The translations under genes were made by a program, and so were the position numbers. Of a stretch of 64,000 bases of DNA, positions 36,411 to 45,948 are shown in pieces. The stretch's first letter is position 1. Each line of letters begins with the position of its first letter. The notes beneath the pieces are model-generated. The model worked only from the letters and a program-made list of their open reading frames with translations. It was not told the DNA's origin and did no database searches. Origin of the DNA: Porphyridium purpureum (lineage: Eukaryota > Rhodophyta > Bangiophyceae > Porphyridiales > Porphyridiaceae); the NCBI GenBank assembly GCA_008690995.1, contig VRMN01000016.1, forward strand, positions 114,501 to 178,500, given 5' to 3'.

Positions 36411-37321
36411 ATGCCCGTGGCGATGATAAAGGGCAAGACGTCGCAGCAGAGCGACTGGATGCCCTCCTCATCGGCGAGCGCGCCGGCCACGGCGGGGCCG
36501 GCGGTCGGCGGTCCAAAGAAGACGATTCGCAAGGGCAAGGGGTACGAAGAGCATTCTCACCATGCTCCAGACGCAGTAGAGTCAGAGCTGCTCTTACACG
36601 GTGGCGCAGAAGGGATGGCGTCGGTGGCCAGCGCGCAACAGCACACCCACGCGGGAGGCAAGCTGTACGAGCGAGACGCGCTCAAGCAGGCGCTTGCGGA
36701 GCTTGCGCGAGGCTACGACTCGGACGGCGCACGCGCGACGGTGAGAAACACGGCGCATAAGTATTCCATCCCCAAGTCGACACTTCACCGCCAATGGAAA
36801 ATGGTAGGTGGCGTTGCACAGGGGCAGGAGCCGGAGAAAATGGTCGACGACGCCAACGACGTTTCGGATGGCTCGAAGAGCGCGGACGCCGTGGAAGGTG
36901 GTTCCGGGCCAGTGGAGCGGAAAGTTGTGCTTCCTGTGCCAACAAGCAACCCGAAAAGTGGTGGACCACCAGCAAAGAAACAGGCTGTGGCCAGCAGTTT
37001 AGACCAGGAAACGGCCACCGGCCATGTCTCGTCCAACAGCGGTGCCAAAGTGAAGAATTTATCACCGTCCAAGTCCAAGACACTACCCAAATCCAAGTCT
37101 CCTCTTGAAGAGTTGATTGAAGTCACAAAGCAGGATGACGTAGAGGAGCGGTCAAGACACAAGCAGCCAGAAGAAGCAAGTACCAGTGCGCCACGCGACG
37201 TGGTTGCGACTTCCCTGATGTCTCCCATTTTTGTCGCGCCGAGCGCTCGGCAAAATATGCAAGAAGTTCGCATAGAAATGAACCACGAGCGCACTCTTCA
37301 GCAGCAGCTCCAACAGCAGCA

Positions 37322-37411
<90 letters not shown>

Positions 37412-38189
37412 ACAGCATCTGCAAAAGCAGCAACTGCAAAAACAGCAACTGCAGCACCAGCAACAACAGCAGCAACAGCAACATTTGCAAAAGCAACAGC
37501 TTCTGCAAGCGCAACAACTGCAACAACAGCAACAGCCGATGCAAGTTGTGATTGAGCAGAACCAAGACAACCGAACTTTGGAGCCGCAAAACGATTCAGC
37601 CATCTTCCAAAGTGTGCAAGTCCAGCATCAGCAACTTCCGCATCACGGCCAGCAGCAACAGCAGTTGCGGCACCAACTGCTCTTGCAACAAGAGCAGCAG
37701 CGACGCCAACAAGAACCTAGCGTTCTTTTGCACCAATCGCAGCCGCAGCCGCTGCCGCAGCCGCTGCCGCTCATCTGTGCACAGGTTCCAGGATCAAGCC
37801 AGTCACCCTCACGGCTTCAGAGGCTGGACCCCGCATTTGAGACCATGCGAGGCCCGCAAGGACATTCGCTACAGGGCGCGATGAGTTCGGGCGCGAGCGC
37901 ATCGTCAGAGGCTTTCGGCGCGATGCACCCGCGGCCAACGGCGCGGCGGATGCTTTTTGAAATGAACCCGATGGTCCCGGCGGAATCGCGCGGTCCTTTG
38001 CTGACTTTTGGTGGTGCAAATGCGACTTCGGATGAAGTCCTGCCCTCCTTGCAACACAATCATCTGAACGGAGCGCTGGCCTCCGAGCTTGATAGCGTCA
38101 AGGCCGATATGCGCACAGTCCTTCAAAGATTATCGAGCGTCGAGGCCGAACTGCGCGTAGTGCGGCAACGGCTCGACGGACCGCAATAG
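36411..38189 (+). CDS. Poly-Q protein with psq/CENP-B-type helix-turn-helix
   Basis: 592 residues. A helix-turn-helix of the psq type lies at about 86-131: YERDALKQALAELARGYDSD, ARATVRNTAHKYSIPKSTLH, RQW; psq domains bind DNA and also occur at the front of CENP-B/Tc5-type transposase-derived proteins. The middle is low complexity: a Gln tract of roughly 80 residues (about 297-380) broken by Leu, Lys and His, then more Gln-rich sequence and a Pro/Gln run. The last 40 residues form a heptad coiled coil (ASELDSVKADMRTVLQRLSS...), probably for dimerisation. Gln-rich activation-like region, DNA-binding head and coiled coil suggest a transcription factor. No DDE transposase or rve domain is present, so it is a host gene, not an element. 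Confidence 0.75.
37299..37540. repeat. CAG/CAA trinucleotide tract encoding poly-glutamine
   Basis: Nearly pure CAG from about 37314 to 37390, then CAG/CAA mixtures interrupted by Leu, Lys and His codons. The pure part is likely length-polymorphic. Opposite-strand frames (poly-Leu, poly-Cys) are artefacts of the tract. Confidence 0.95.
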
Positions 38190-38437
38190 CTGGTAGACTT
38201 TTTTTTCGAGTCGCGTTGTTGCGTGTTTAGAACCAAAACAATAATTAAAAACCAAAACAAGAAAAAAACAAACCAACCAAAGATACAAAACATGGTGGCA
38301 TGTACTTTGTGAACTATGGACTCGAACAAACACTTGACTTGATTACCCATATGCGCGCGCAGGTTGCGCTGCGCATTCATTCCCACATATCAAACAAACA
38401 ATAATAAAGCAGTTGCGACGCTACGCGCGCGTTCCGG
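38190..38437. other. Convergent 3' gap
   Basis: Only 248 bp separate the stops of the psq/poly-Q gene and the complex I gene. AT-rich, with AATAAA at 38403-38408. Too short to hold the missing C-terminal half of the complex I subunit. Confidence 0.55.
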
Positions 38438-39379
38438 TCACTGCGGCGACGCCATCAATGAACCTGACGATGGAGGCCTTTGTGTCAGCCTCCAAGCAGG
38501 ATCCGCTGAGCACAGTGCTTGAAGGCCCAACCCACCAGAGCCGGGCCTTCCACTTGCAGCCGTGCTTGATGCTGCGACCCGGTCTGCTTGAGCTTGCGAT
38601 TTAAACGTGTACTTTCTCTTGGTCAACGCGCCGACAGGACACAAATCGATGACATTTCCACTCATTTCGCTTTCGAACATCTTTTCGACGTACATACCAA
38701 TCTCTGTGTTGGTGCCGCGGCCAGTGGTGCCCAAGTCTTCTACGCCCGCAACCTCAGTACCAAACCGAACACAGCGCGTGCAATGGATGCAGCGCGTCAT
38801 GATCGTCTTAATGAGCGGCCCAGTGTATTTGTCCTCCACCGACCGTTTCATCTCAAAGAAGCGTCCACGGTCTGCTCCAAAGACCATAGCTTGGTCTTGT
38901 AAATCGCATTCACCGCCTTGGTCGCAAATCGGGCAGTCCAAAGGATGATTAATGAGCAAGAACTCGAGCACGCCCTCGCGCGCTTTCTTCACGCGCTCCG
39001 ACGTCGTGACCACTTTCATGCCGTCCATTACGGGCATTGCGCACGACGCAACAAGCTTGGGGCTCTTCTCTACCTCAACCAGGCACATCCTACAGTTTCC
39101 AGCAATGCTCAGCCGTTCGTGATAACAGAAGCGCGGGATCTCGACGCCGGCCATTTCCGCGGCCTGTATAATCGTGACACCTCGCGGCACGGGGACATCA
39201 TTCCCGTCAATGTTAACGGTCAGCGTATCCGCCGCCGCAGGCGGCGGAGGTGCAGGCGCCGGCGCAGCTTTCGCAGCCCCGGCAGCCGCAGGTGTCGCAG
39301 TGGCCGTCGTGCTCTTCCACCGACTCCCAACTGCGCCGCGGTTCACCACCACCGCTCGCGCACCTCGCTGCAAAAACAT
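38438..39379 (-). CDS. Complex I 75 kDa subunit (NDUFS1/Nad11), iron-sulfur domain only
   Basis: 313 residues from the ATG at 39379. A mitochondrial leader ([20 protein letters not shown], then an Ala/Pro-rich linker) precedes the N-terminal iron-sulfur module: the 2Fe-2S ferredoxin-like domain ([20 protein letters not shown], then ASCAMPV), the His-ligated 4Fe-4S site ([20 protein letters not shown]) and the C-terminal 4Fe-4S ligands ([12 protein letters not shown] and [15 protein letters not shown]). All three clusters' ligands are present. The normal protein is about 700 residues because a molybdopterin-oxidoreductase-like domain follows; here the frame ends about 45 residues after VGALT with a Ser/Gly/Pro tail, and only 248 bp remain before the next gene. 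It receives electrons from FMN and passes them along the complex I wire. So this is either a genuinely split subunit or the first exon of a spliced gene; splitting is favoured. Confidence 0.9.
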   Translation of the reverse strand: MFLQRGARAVVVNRGAVGSRWKSTTATATPAAAGAAKAAPAPAPPPPAAADTLTVNIDGNDVPVPRGVTIIQAAEMAGVEIPRFCYHERLSIAGNCRMCLVEVEKSPKLVASCAMPVMDGMKVVTTSERVKKAREGVLEFLLINHPLDCPICDQGGECDLQDQAMVFGADRGRFFEMKRSVEDKYTGPLIKTIMTRCIHCTRCVRFGTEVAGVEDLGTTGRGTNTEIGMYVEKMFESEMSGNVIDLCPVGALTKRKYTFKSQAQADRVAASSTAASGRPGSGGLGLQALCSADPAWRLTQRPPSSGSLMASPQ

Positions 39380-39583
39380 CGCGGCTTCCTCTACACTCTC
39401 GCCCAGCCTTCCCTCACTGACCACTCCGAGAACAACGTCGCGTTCCTCTCCACGAAGTCCAACCTTTCTCGCCCGCCACCACGCTGCTCGCACCTCCACC
39501 ACTTGGCCGGTTTTTGTCTTGAGGGGCCAAGTGTGGACGTGAGAGATCCAGCGAAGGACGCAGGGAGCGAAAGGAAGAGAAAG

Positions 39584-41173
39584 ATGGCTGGCATGAGCGG
39601 GATCCAGTTTCCTGCGGGGGAGGATGGGGAGCGATCGACGTTGCGCGCAGGATCGGACGCGCTCGCGGCCGCAGTGAAGGGCGTGGATGCCGAGCTTGCC
39701 GAGCAAATCACGCGCTCGGGGAAGAAGTTTCGGTTTGAGTACGCAAAGTACTATGTCCGAATGAACGAGCTATCGGCCGTGTCGAAAGCCAATGCGCTGG
39801 AAATTGCACGTGCCGGTTTGGAGCACCTGCACGGGGCGTTCGAGTACGTTCACGACGGAAAAGCATACTCTCTCGCTGAGGCGATGAAGACCATTTCCGG
39901 CTCATTTGACACCATGGAGATCCACGGAACGGTGTCGGAGAATGCCATTCCGAGCAGGCTCGACGTACCTTATGGTAAAAGCGCGCTCTTTGGCCCAGTA
40001 CTCTCTGGGAAACTCAGGGAGTGGGCGCAACGGGGCACCATTGAGCCTTCGGCTGCCGCCGCGATCCGTATGGTGGCCGAAAATGGCAAGTGGCTGGACC
40101 TACGCGGAAAATATTTTGTTCTTCTTGGTGCCGGATCGGCAATGGGTCCCCTGCCTTTCCTTCTGTCGTGCGGCGCGAACGTGATCGCGATCGATCTGGA
40201 CCGGCCACAAATCTGGGAGCGAATCATAGGAGTGGCGCGTGCGTCGCCAGGCACCTTGATCTTCCCGGTCAAGCAAGGCTCGCAGCCTAAAACAGATGAG
40301 GAGCTGTTCGCAGCTGCCGGATGCAACTTGTTCACTCAGACACCTCAGATTCTGAACTGGCTTGTCGGCGTGAAACCGGAACAGCAGCTTATCGTCGGTA
40401 CCTATGCGTATCTGGACGGAGCAAAACACGTGCAGGTGGCGCTAGCCATGGATGCCATTGTCCAAGGACTTTTACAAGAACGTGGCGATATTTTCTTGGC
40501 ATCGCTAGGAACACCGACGGACACGTACGCAATTCCAGAGGACGCCTACAACGCGTCCATTAAAAACTTCAATGAGAGGGGCGCGCTTGAGAAGCTGTTC
40601 CAGTTGAACAGCAAGTGGTGCGTCAAAAACGCCCGAAAACCTGTCAAGGCGGCGGACGGCACCGATTACTACATCTGTGACACAATCTTGTCCACACAAG
40701 GTCCGAACTACACCCTAGCAAAGCGCGTTCAACTTTGGCGAGCAATGCTCACCCGCGAGGACGCCGGGTGCGCCGTATCTTTGAACATTGCGCCCAGCAC
40801 GTCCACAAAATCGGTCATGATCAAGAAGGAAATCGTGTGGGTGCTGTCGGGAATTTCATACTTTGCACCCATGGAAGTGTTTGAACAGGAGACATCGAAT
40901 GTGGTGATGGCAGCGCTCTTGGTACACGACCTGAATAACAAGCAATCTGTGGCGTACAAGTCAGCGAAATCGCTGGGCAACCCTCTCGAGCTTTTCTTGG
41001 AAAACGCCTTCCATGGCGGCACGTTCCGGATGGCGTACAAGATGGAATCGGCGGCCGTACCTGCCGCCATTGTTCACTTGGCTTCTGCAAACGCCGCCGT
41101 ACTTGGTCTGATCCTTCTCTTGGTCGTGGTGTTCGTCGGTCTTGTCGCGGCCAAGTTGCCGAAACTCGTGTGA
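39584..41173 (+). CDS. Membrane-anchored Rossmann-like protein, conserved unknown
   Basis: 529 residues from the ATG at 39584. After an N-terminal helical region ([35 protein letters not shown]) comes a nucleotide-binding-type segment: [20 protein letters not shown] then [11 protein letters not shown], that is strand-G-x-G-x-x-x-G-P-loop and an acidic residue ending strand two, as in NAD(P)- or SAM-binding Rossmann folds. The rest is well ordered, with no low complexity. The C-terminus has one strong membrane span ([20 protein letters not shown]) and a short basic tail, so a tail-anchored protein facing the cytosol is likely. I do not recognise a named family; I believe similar proteins occur as hypotheticals in other algae, but cannot check. 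It shares a 204 bp divergent promoter with the complex I gene. Confidence 0.8.
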   Translation: MAGMSGIQFPAGEDGERSTLRAGSDALAAAVKGVDAELAEQITRSGKKFRFEYAKYYVRMNELSAVSKANALEIARAGLEHLHGAFEYVHDGKAYSLAEAMKTISGSFDTMEIHGTVSENAIPSRLDVPYGKSALFGPVLSGKLREWAQRGTIEPSAAAAIRMVAENGKWLDLRGKYFVLLGAGSAMGPLPFLLSCGANVIAIDLDRPQIWERIIGVARASPGTLIFPVKQGSQPKTDEELFAAAGCNLFTQTPQILNWLVGVKPEQQLIVGTYAYLDGAKHVQVALAMDAIVQGLLQERGDIFLASLGTPTDTYAIPEDAYNASIKNFNERGALEKLFQLNSKWCVKNARKPVKAADGTDYYICDTILSTQGPNYTLAKRVQLWRAMLTREDAGCAVSLNIAPSTSTKSVMIKKEIVWVLSGISYFAPMEVFEQETSNVVMAALLVHDLNNKQSVAYKSAKSLGNPLELFLENAFHGGTFRMAYKMESAAVPAAIVHLASANAAVLGLILLLVVVFVGLVAAKLPKLV

Positions 41174-41395
41174 ACAGTGTCGGGTTCGACGTGTAGGCGT
41201 AGTTTGTTCTTCGGTTGGCCTTGTAGTCATTTTCGTTCTTTGGGCTCTGCCCACGTGTTCTACCTCTCCCTCCAGGCTGGCTGACATGAAAAAAATGGAA
41301 AAGGAAATGGTACTTATAATTAGCTCTTTATTTCTTTGTACACAGGCCGACCAAGCTCGGGATAGCACACTTGCATTGCATCCGCGAGCTACGAG

Positions 41396-42838
41396 CTAGG
41401 CGGATGATTCTTGAGGCGCTGACTCTTTCGAGTCTCGATTCACTGCCGACAAGTCCAGGACGATCAGATCGCCATCAACAACAGTGACAATTTGCGGCTT
41501 CAAGGCGATGCGTCTATGTTCCCCGCCGCCTTCAGAAACAGAGGAAGGAATATTCGCCAAGTTTGATCGAGCACGAGCCATGCTCGAGTCATCTCCTTCC
41601 AGAGCAGATTGCGGTGGTGGAGGCGATAGCGCGAGCCACGAATACCGAGCATTGTGCTGGCGTTCCGCATCCTGCCATTGTCTCTGAAGATTTTCATCGA
41701 CTCGGAAAACCGATTCTGCGGCCAACGCTCTCCGGGGTGAGTGCTCTGGAAATTCCGAGTCACTGAGATGCCACGCCGAAACTGACTTCGACACGAAATT
41801 GGACCCCAGGTCCGCGAACGAGTCGTACAGCTCGTCCGCCGCTCCATACTGACCCGACTGTCCCATTCCGGACTCACGTTCTGCGGGAGCAAGGGCCGAA
41901 GCCACTTTAGCAAGGCTAAGCCGCCGCTTACTCTGTGAGCGCACTACATTTGAATTCGAGAACGCACCGGACCCATCTACCATCTCCTCTAGAAAATCCT
42001 CCATTTCTTCATCGTTTGCGGACTCTGCGAATCGCGCGAGCGCGTCCGCATCCTGCTTGAAAGTTCCCGTCGACTTGGATCGCAGAAAGGGCACCTGACC
42101 ACCGTTCACTGACAAGGCAAGTTCCATAGCGTGATTAGCCGAGGACATAAAGAGCCGCGAAGCTCGACTCTGGTGCAGCGAGCTCTTCGAACTCGCCGCA
42201 CCGTCTTGCTGAGCACTTGCGCGATCTCCTGATATTTCGCGCGGAAAGTTAGTGTCAATGACTGGCGCATCACTACCACACACGCGAGAACTCGGGTGAC
42301 ACGGTTCTGAATGCGAGCGGAACAGCTGGGCTTTCCTCGCGGCGCGCTCGCGACGCTTGGTCATGCTCATTAGAATTGAATGGTAAACCCTCGTATTCGA
42401 TTTCGGGACGGGAAAGTGAGCGTCAGCGCGCTGCGAGGGCGAAAAGCCGCCATATTGGTACCCAAAGTCAGAGGAACCGGAAGCAGATGCGGTCGCACGG
42501 CTAAGTGGACTGCTCTGCATCTGCTGCGCGTGCGCAACGCCGGGGCGCCGACTTCTGGAATTCTCACCAGGCATGCTGGGTAGCCTTCCATTCTGCTGGA
42601 CCCGAGCCTGTGCAGCGTGTTGCGCACCAGTCCCGCTGCTCATTCCGGCCGACGAGGTCCCTTCGCGGATAACGTCCCACAGAGCGTCCTGGTATAGCTG
42701 CTCCACGCACGACGCGTGCCACGCCTCCTCGGTCATCGTCCGCGAGTAGCCATGTCCGTACTTCTTCGCACTCTCCCTCTTCTTGCCGCCTCGCGGCACC
42801 CGTGGCACTATCGGGTGCTTGTCCTCCGCGTCCGCCAT
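41396..42838 (-). CDS. Large disordered protein, unknown
   Basis: 480 residues from the ATG at 42838 (MADAEDKHPIVPRVPRGGKK). The only ordered-looking part is near the N-terminus (about 25-65: RTMTEEAWHASCVEQLYQD, ALWDVIREG), a short helical motif that may be a docking or zinc-free binding segment. The rest is Ser/Arg/Gln-rich with basic patches (TKRRERAARKAQL) and one acidic stretch (ANDEEMEDFLEEMVDGSG); the C-terminal 30 residues (ALKPQIVTVVDGDLIVLDL) form a hydrophobic strand pattern. No family recognised. Length, codon bias and the exclusive ATG support a real gene. It is divergent from the GPCR, with only 82 bp between start codons, and converges with the Rossmann-like gene. Confidence 0.6.
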   Translation of the reverse strand: MADAEDKHPIVPRVPRGGKKRESAKKYGHGYSRTMTEEAWHASCVEQLYQDALWDVIREGTSSAGMSSGTGAQHAAQARVQQNGRLPSMPGENSRSRRPGVAHAQQMQSSPLSRATASASGSSDFGYQYGGFSPSQRADAHFPVPKSNTRVYHSILMSMTKRRERAARKAQLFRSHSEPCHPSSRVCGSDAPVIDTNFPREISGDRASAQQDGAASSKSSLHQSRASRLFMSSANHAMELALSVNGGQVPFLRSKSTGTFKQDADALARFAESANDEEMEDFLEEMVDGSGAFSNSNVVRSQSKRRLSLAKVASALAPAERESGMGQSGQYGAADELYDSFADLGSNFVSKSVSAWHLSDSEFPEHSPRRALAAESVFRVDENLQRQWQDAERQHNARYSWLALSPPPPQSALEGDDSSMARARSNLANIPSSVSEGGGEHRRIALKPQIVTVVDGDLIVLDLSAVNRDSKESAPQESSA

Positions 42839-42920
42839 CACATCCCCGCTTTGCCCCTTTCTCGCGCCAAGCAACTTCTTCTCTGTGACTTACTATTCGA
42901 CCGTCACAGGGAATCTTTCT

Positions 42921-44051
42921 ATGGCACAGCAAGCCGGACTTGACGCATGGTGTCGTGGATGCAGTAACAAAGAGAAAGGGGATTCGGGGAACGCTATGGA
43001 TGGGATATTGAGTGAGTCTCAGCTGGCGCTGGCGCGAGGGCTGTCGCGCGGGTTAGGTTTGGTATCGATGCTGGCGTCGCTGGTGGTGATCGTCCTGCAC
43101 GCAGTGTTTCGGCGACCCAAGCGGCAGTTCAATGACCCAGTGTTGTGGCTCTCTGTGTGTACTTTCTTCATCCCGCTCTTCGCGCTGGCCATGTCTACCA
43201 GAGCGTGGCCATGGTGGTGCTTGCTGGAGGCCGTGGGTAACCAGTTCTTTTCTTTCGCGTCCTTTGTTTGGGTCACGTGTATTGGACACCAACTGTATCA
43301 CGTGGCCGTACACGACCGTGAGCTAAGCGAGCTGGCGGACAGCTACGCGATTGTGTACCATCTGCTCTCTTGGGGCCTGTCACTAGCAAGTGTCGTCGTG
43401 CTGGGCGTTGCGCATCAACTCGAAACCCACATTGCGCCTGGTGACTTGTGGTGCTGGGTCCACGCGGGTCCATGGCGCTTCATTGTGTTCTACATTCCTT
43501 TGCTTGTTTTCGTGGCGCTGAATCTGGGGCTCTACCTGTACATCACCATCACCGTCTATTTCAAGTATCGCGAAATTCTCGGCGTCAATCTGCCTGCCTC
43601 GCGCGCCGTTCTGACACAGCGTGCGTCGCCCATGCAATTTGCCAAGCAGACGCTGAGCTGGGCTTTCCGAGCGTCTCTGTACCTAATTGTCTTTGTTGTG
43701 ACTCGAATGGGCTCGCTGATCAACCGTTTTTGGGAGCTCGCACATCCTGGTCGGAAAAGCTTTGCTCTGATTCTGGTGCACATCTGTACACAAGGCCTGC
43801 AGGGCTTCCTGTACGCGTGCATCTACATCTACAACGAAAGCGTGTGGAAGCGCTGGAAAGCGCGCGACACCTCTCGCGCCGCCATCATCAACCAGTCGCA
43901 TGAGCACCCGTTTTCGTACGGCGATGTGGACGACATGGACAGTGACTCGGACATCGATGAGCAGGAGCTGGAGACACGCCGCCTGCGCGACTTCCGCGCG
44001 TTCCCCGTGGTCAATTTCGGCCCAGAGCCCGACAACGAGGACCAACAGTGA
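42921..44051 (+). CDS. Seven-helix receptor, cAMP-receptor-like (class E GPCR) family
   Basis: 376 residues from the ATG at 42921 (MAQQAGLDAWCRG). Seven hydrophobic segments can be counted, beginning GLGLVSMLASLVVIVLHAVF, then PVLWLSVCTFFIPLFALAM, the third with SFASFVWVTCIGHQLYHV, then SWGLSLASVVVLGVAH, FIVFYIPLLVFVALNLGLYL, SLYLIVFVVTRMGSLINRFW and ALILVHICTQGLQGFLYACI. The pattern around DLWCWVHAGPWRFIVFYIPL and the basic third inner loop after TITVYFKYRE match cAMP-receptor-like GPCRs of Dictyostelium and their relatives in other protists and plants (GCR1). The C-tail is acidic (VDDMDSDSDIDEQELE) and could be a phosphorylation target. Ligand unknown; the family usually senses small extracellular molecules through heterotrimeric G proteins. 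Confidence 0.8.
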   Translation: MAQQAGLDAWCRGCSNKEKGDSGNAMDGILSESQLALARGLSRGLGLVSMLASLVVIVLHAVFRRPKRQFNDPVLWLSVCTFFIPLFALAMSTRAWPWWCLLEAVGNQFFSFASFVWVTCIGHQLYHVAVHDRELSELADSYAIVYHLLSWGLSLASVVVLGVAHQLETHIAPGDLWCWVHAGPWRFIVFYIPLLVFVALNLGLYLYITITVYFKYREILGVNLPASRAVLTQRASPMQFAKQTLSWAFRASLYLIVFVVTRMGSLINRFWELAHPGRKSFALILVHICTQGLQGFLYACIYIYNESVWKRWKARDTSRAAIINQSHEHPFSYGDVDDMDSDSDIDEQELETRRLRDFRAFPVVNFGPEPDNEDQQ

Positions 44052-44080
44052 ACCATTAAACCGATTAACTGATTTTGGGT

Positions 44081-44090
44081 GTACAGTCGG
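44081..44090 (+). promoter_or_regulatory. GTACAGT site upstream of the RlmI-like gene
   Basis: GTACAGTCGG within GGGTGTACAGTC, 75 bp upstream of the ATG at 44159. Single member of the recurrent motif set. Confidence 0.28.
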
Positions 44091-44158
44091 CGCCGCGCGT
44101 GCGCGGTCGACCGAGGTGACCGGCAGCCGACCGACGCTGCAGCAGAGCGCGAAGAAGA

Positions 44159-45922
44159 ATGTCCCGTTTGATGGCTATGGAGCAGTGCCCTGCCTTCCTC
44201 TCCGCAGCATCAAATGTCTCAATGCCGCGGGCTCCGCGCGAGGCGTGGGCCAGTCACTCGGCTGCTTCAAAGCCGCATGGACTTTGCCCATTGAAGGCCG
44301 CCTCTGGTGCGTCAGCCTCGGATGCACGCCCGTCGCGGCTCATCCTCAGCCCGGATGCGGCGATGCGCAAAAAGGCGCATCAGCAGCAGAAAAGAAGCAA
44401 TGAACGAACAGACCGCGCGCCGAATGTTGCGAGGAAGACGCGCACGCGTGGACAGAACGAAACCGAGGACGGGTTTGTCTTATTGATTCGAGCCAAGCTC
44501 GATCTTCTGGAGCAATTGGGGCGTGGTGCGGTTGTCCTCAAGCGCGGGAAGGGCAAATTATTCCATGATGGAAGCCCCATCATTTATGAGGGCGCTGTAC
44601 AGTCCACTTCTGGCAGGCTCGATGCCGGCGATGTGGTGGTGGTTTTGGATGCCATGGGAGAGTACGTCGGTTGGGGCATCTTCAATGGTCGCTCCGAAAT
44701 GTATCGTGTACGCCTTTTGCACAACTGTGCTACAGATGGCGCCCTAGATCCTGAGAAGATTGATCTTGCTGCGCTTGTGCAGACGCGTATTCGAGCGGCT
44801 GCGCGTGCTCGACGGGCATTAGGATTATCGCCAAGAAGCGATGAGACGAATACGTACGGCCTTGTGAATGGGGAGGGCGACAGGCTGTCCGGTCTTGCAA
44901 TAGATGTGTTCAAGAGTCACTGCGTCGTCAGTTCCAGCGCACTGTGGTGCGAGCTGTATGCACCACTTATCCTCACCGCCCTGCGGGAAGCATTTTCGGA
45001 TGAGGACTCGGGTTCGGATTGCACTGTGTCCTGGAGACTCAGCCGCGACCGACTTGTGCAGGATGGAATGAACGTAAGCGTCGCCGCACACCTTGCGTCT
45101 TGCCGGTCAAAGCACGAGACGCGGGTACTGGGCAGGCCGGCATCCTCTGCTAGTGCAGATGACTTTCCCGTTCTCGACCGTGAAGCGCTTTTGTCAAAGG
45201 ATGGCGAGCTAGAATGGCCACAAGACTCCTACGAGAGCGGTGGTACTGCCGCAAGCATGCACATCGCGGAAAACGGAATCAAGTATTCTATTGATTTGGG
45301 CGAGGCGCGGCAGAAGACCGGCTTCTACTCCGATCAGCGGGAAAACAGATTGCACGTGCGATCACTGTGCAGACCGGGCATGGAGGTGCTCGACTTGTAC
45401 TGCTACTCCGGAGCATTTGCGCTGAACTGCGCGGTCAGCGGAGCGCGTGTTTTGGGAGTCGACAGCTCTGAGCCTGCCATTCGCGCGGCGACCGCCAACG
45501 CTGCTGTAAACGGGTTGTCGGAGCAGTGCTCGTTTGTGCAGCAAGAGGTGGTCAAGTACATGAGCGAGGCGCTTCGTGAAGGCGGACCGCAACAGTTTGA
45601 TGTGGTGATTCTGGATCCTCCCAAGCTAGCTCCGAAGCGCGCGGGGCTTGCGCGAGCGCTGGGCATGTATCGACGAGTCAATCGGCTTGCCCTGCAGCTC
45701 GTTCGGCCCGGTGGGCTTCTTGTCACGCACTCTTGCTCTGCGGCGGTCACGAGCACGCCCGGGTTACTGCTCAAGACAGTACATGAAAGCGCCAAAGAGG
45801 CTGGACGCACGATTTCGCTGCTCCGCACTGGCTACGCGGCGCCTTGCCACGTGATCAGTCCCTCCTATCCAGAGGGCCAGTACTTGACGTCCCTGACGCT
45901 GTACGTCGATCAGCAAGTATAA
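44159..45922 (+). CDS. RlmI-type 23S rRNA (cytosine-C5) methyltransferase
   Basis: 587 residues. The N-terminal 110 residues are a basic, Ser/Ala-rich head, probably including an organelle-targeting leader. A PUA-like domain follows (about 115-190: LGRGAVVLKRGKGKLFHDGS ... GEYVGWGIFNGRSE), then an EEHEE-type linker (TNTYGLVNGEGDRLSGLAID) and the Rossmann methyltransferase: KTGFYSDQRENR, motif I VLDLYCYSGAFALNCA (about 410), motif IV VVILDPPKLAPKR (about 482) and motif VI LVTHSCSAAV (about 522), whose Cys is the expected nucleophile for RlmI. The bacterial enzyme makes m5C1962 in 23S rRNA, so the alga's copy probably modifies plastid or mitochondrial rRNA. A Ser/Asp-rich insert of about 45 residues (near 350) is unusual for the family. 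Confidence 0.92.
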   Translation: MSRLMAMEQCPAFLSAASNVSMPRAPREAWASHSAASKPHGLCPLKAASGASASDARPSRLILSPDAAMRKKAHQQQKRSNERTDRAPNVARKTRTRGQNETEDGFVLLIRAKLDLLEQLGRGAVVLKRGKGKLFHDGSPIIYEGAVQSTSGRLDAGDVVVVLDAMGEYVGWGIFNGRSEMYRVRLLHNCATDGALDPEKIDLAALVQTRIRAAARARRALGLSPRSDETNTYGLVNGEGDRLSGLAIDVFKSHCVVSSSALWCELYAPLILTALREAFSDEDSGSDCTVSWRLSRDRLVQDGMNVSVAAHLASCRSKHETRVLGRPASSASADDFPVLDREALLSKDGELEWPQDSYESGGTAASMHIAENGIKYSIDLGEARQKTGFYSDQRENRLHVRSLCRPGMEVLDLYCYSGAFALNCAVSGARVLGVDSSEPAIRAATANAAVNGLSEQCSFVQQEVVKYMSEALREGGPQQFDVVILDPPKLAPKRAGLARALGMYRRVNRLALQLVRPGGLLVTHSCSAAVTSTPGLLLKTVHESAKEAGRTISLLRTGYAAPCHVISPSYPEGQYLTSLTLYVDQQV

Positions 45923-45948
45923 AGGATGCAGCATGAGTATCGGGTGAT

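Noticed and set aside
36411-38189. psq/poly-Q gene as a transposon
   Set aside because: No transposase catalytic domain, terminal repeats or target-site duplication are visible; it is a single host-type gene with a coiled coil.
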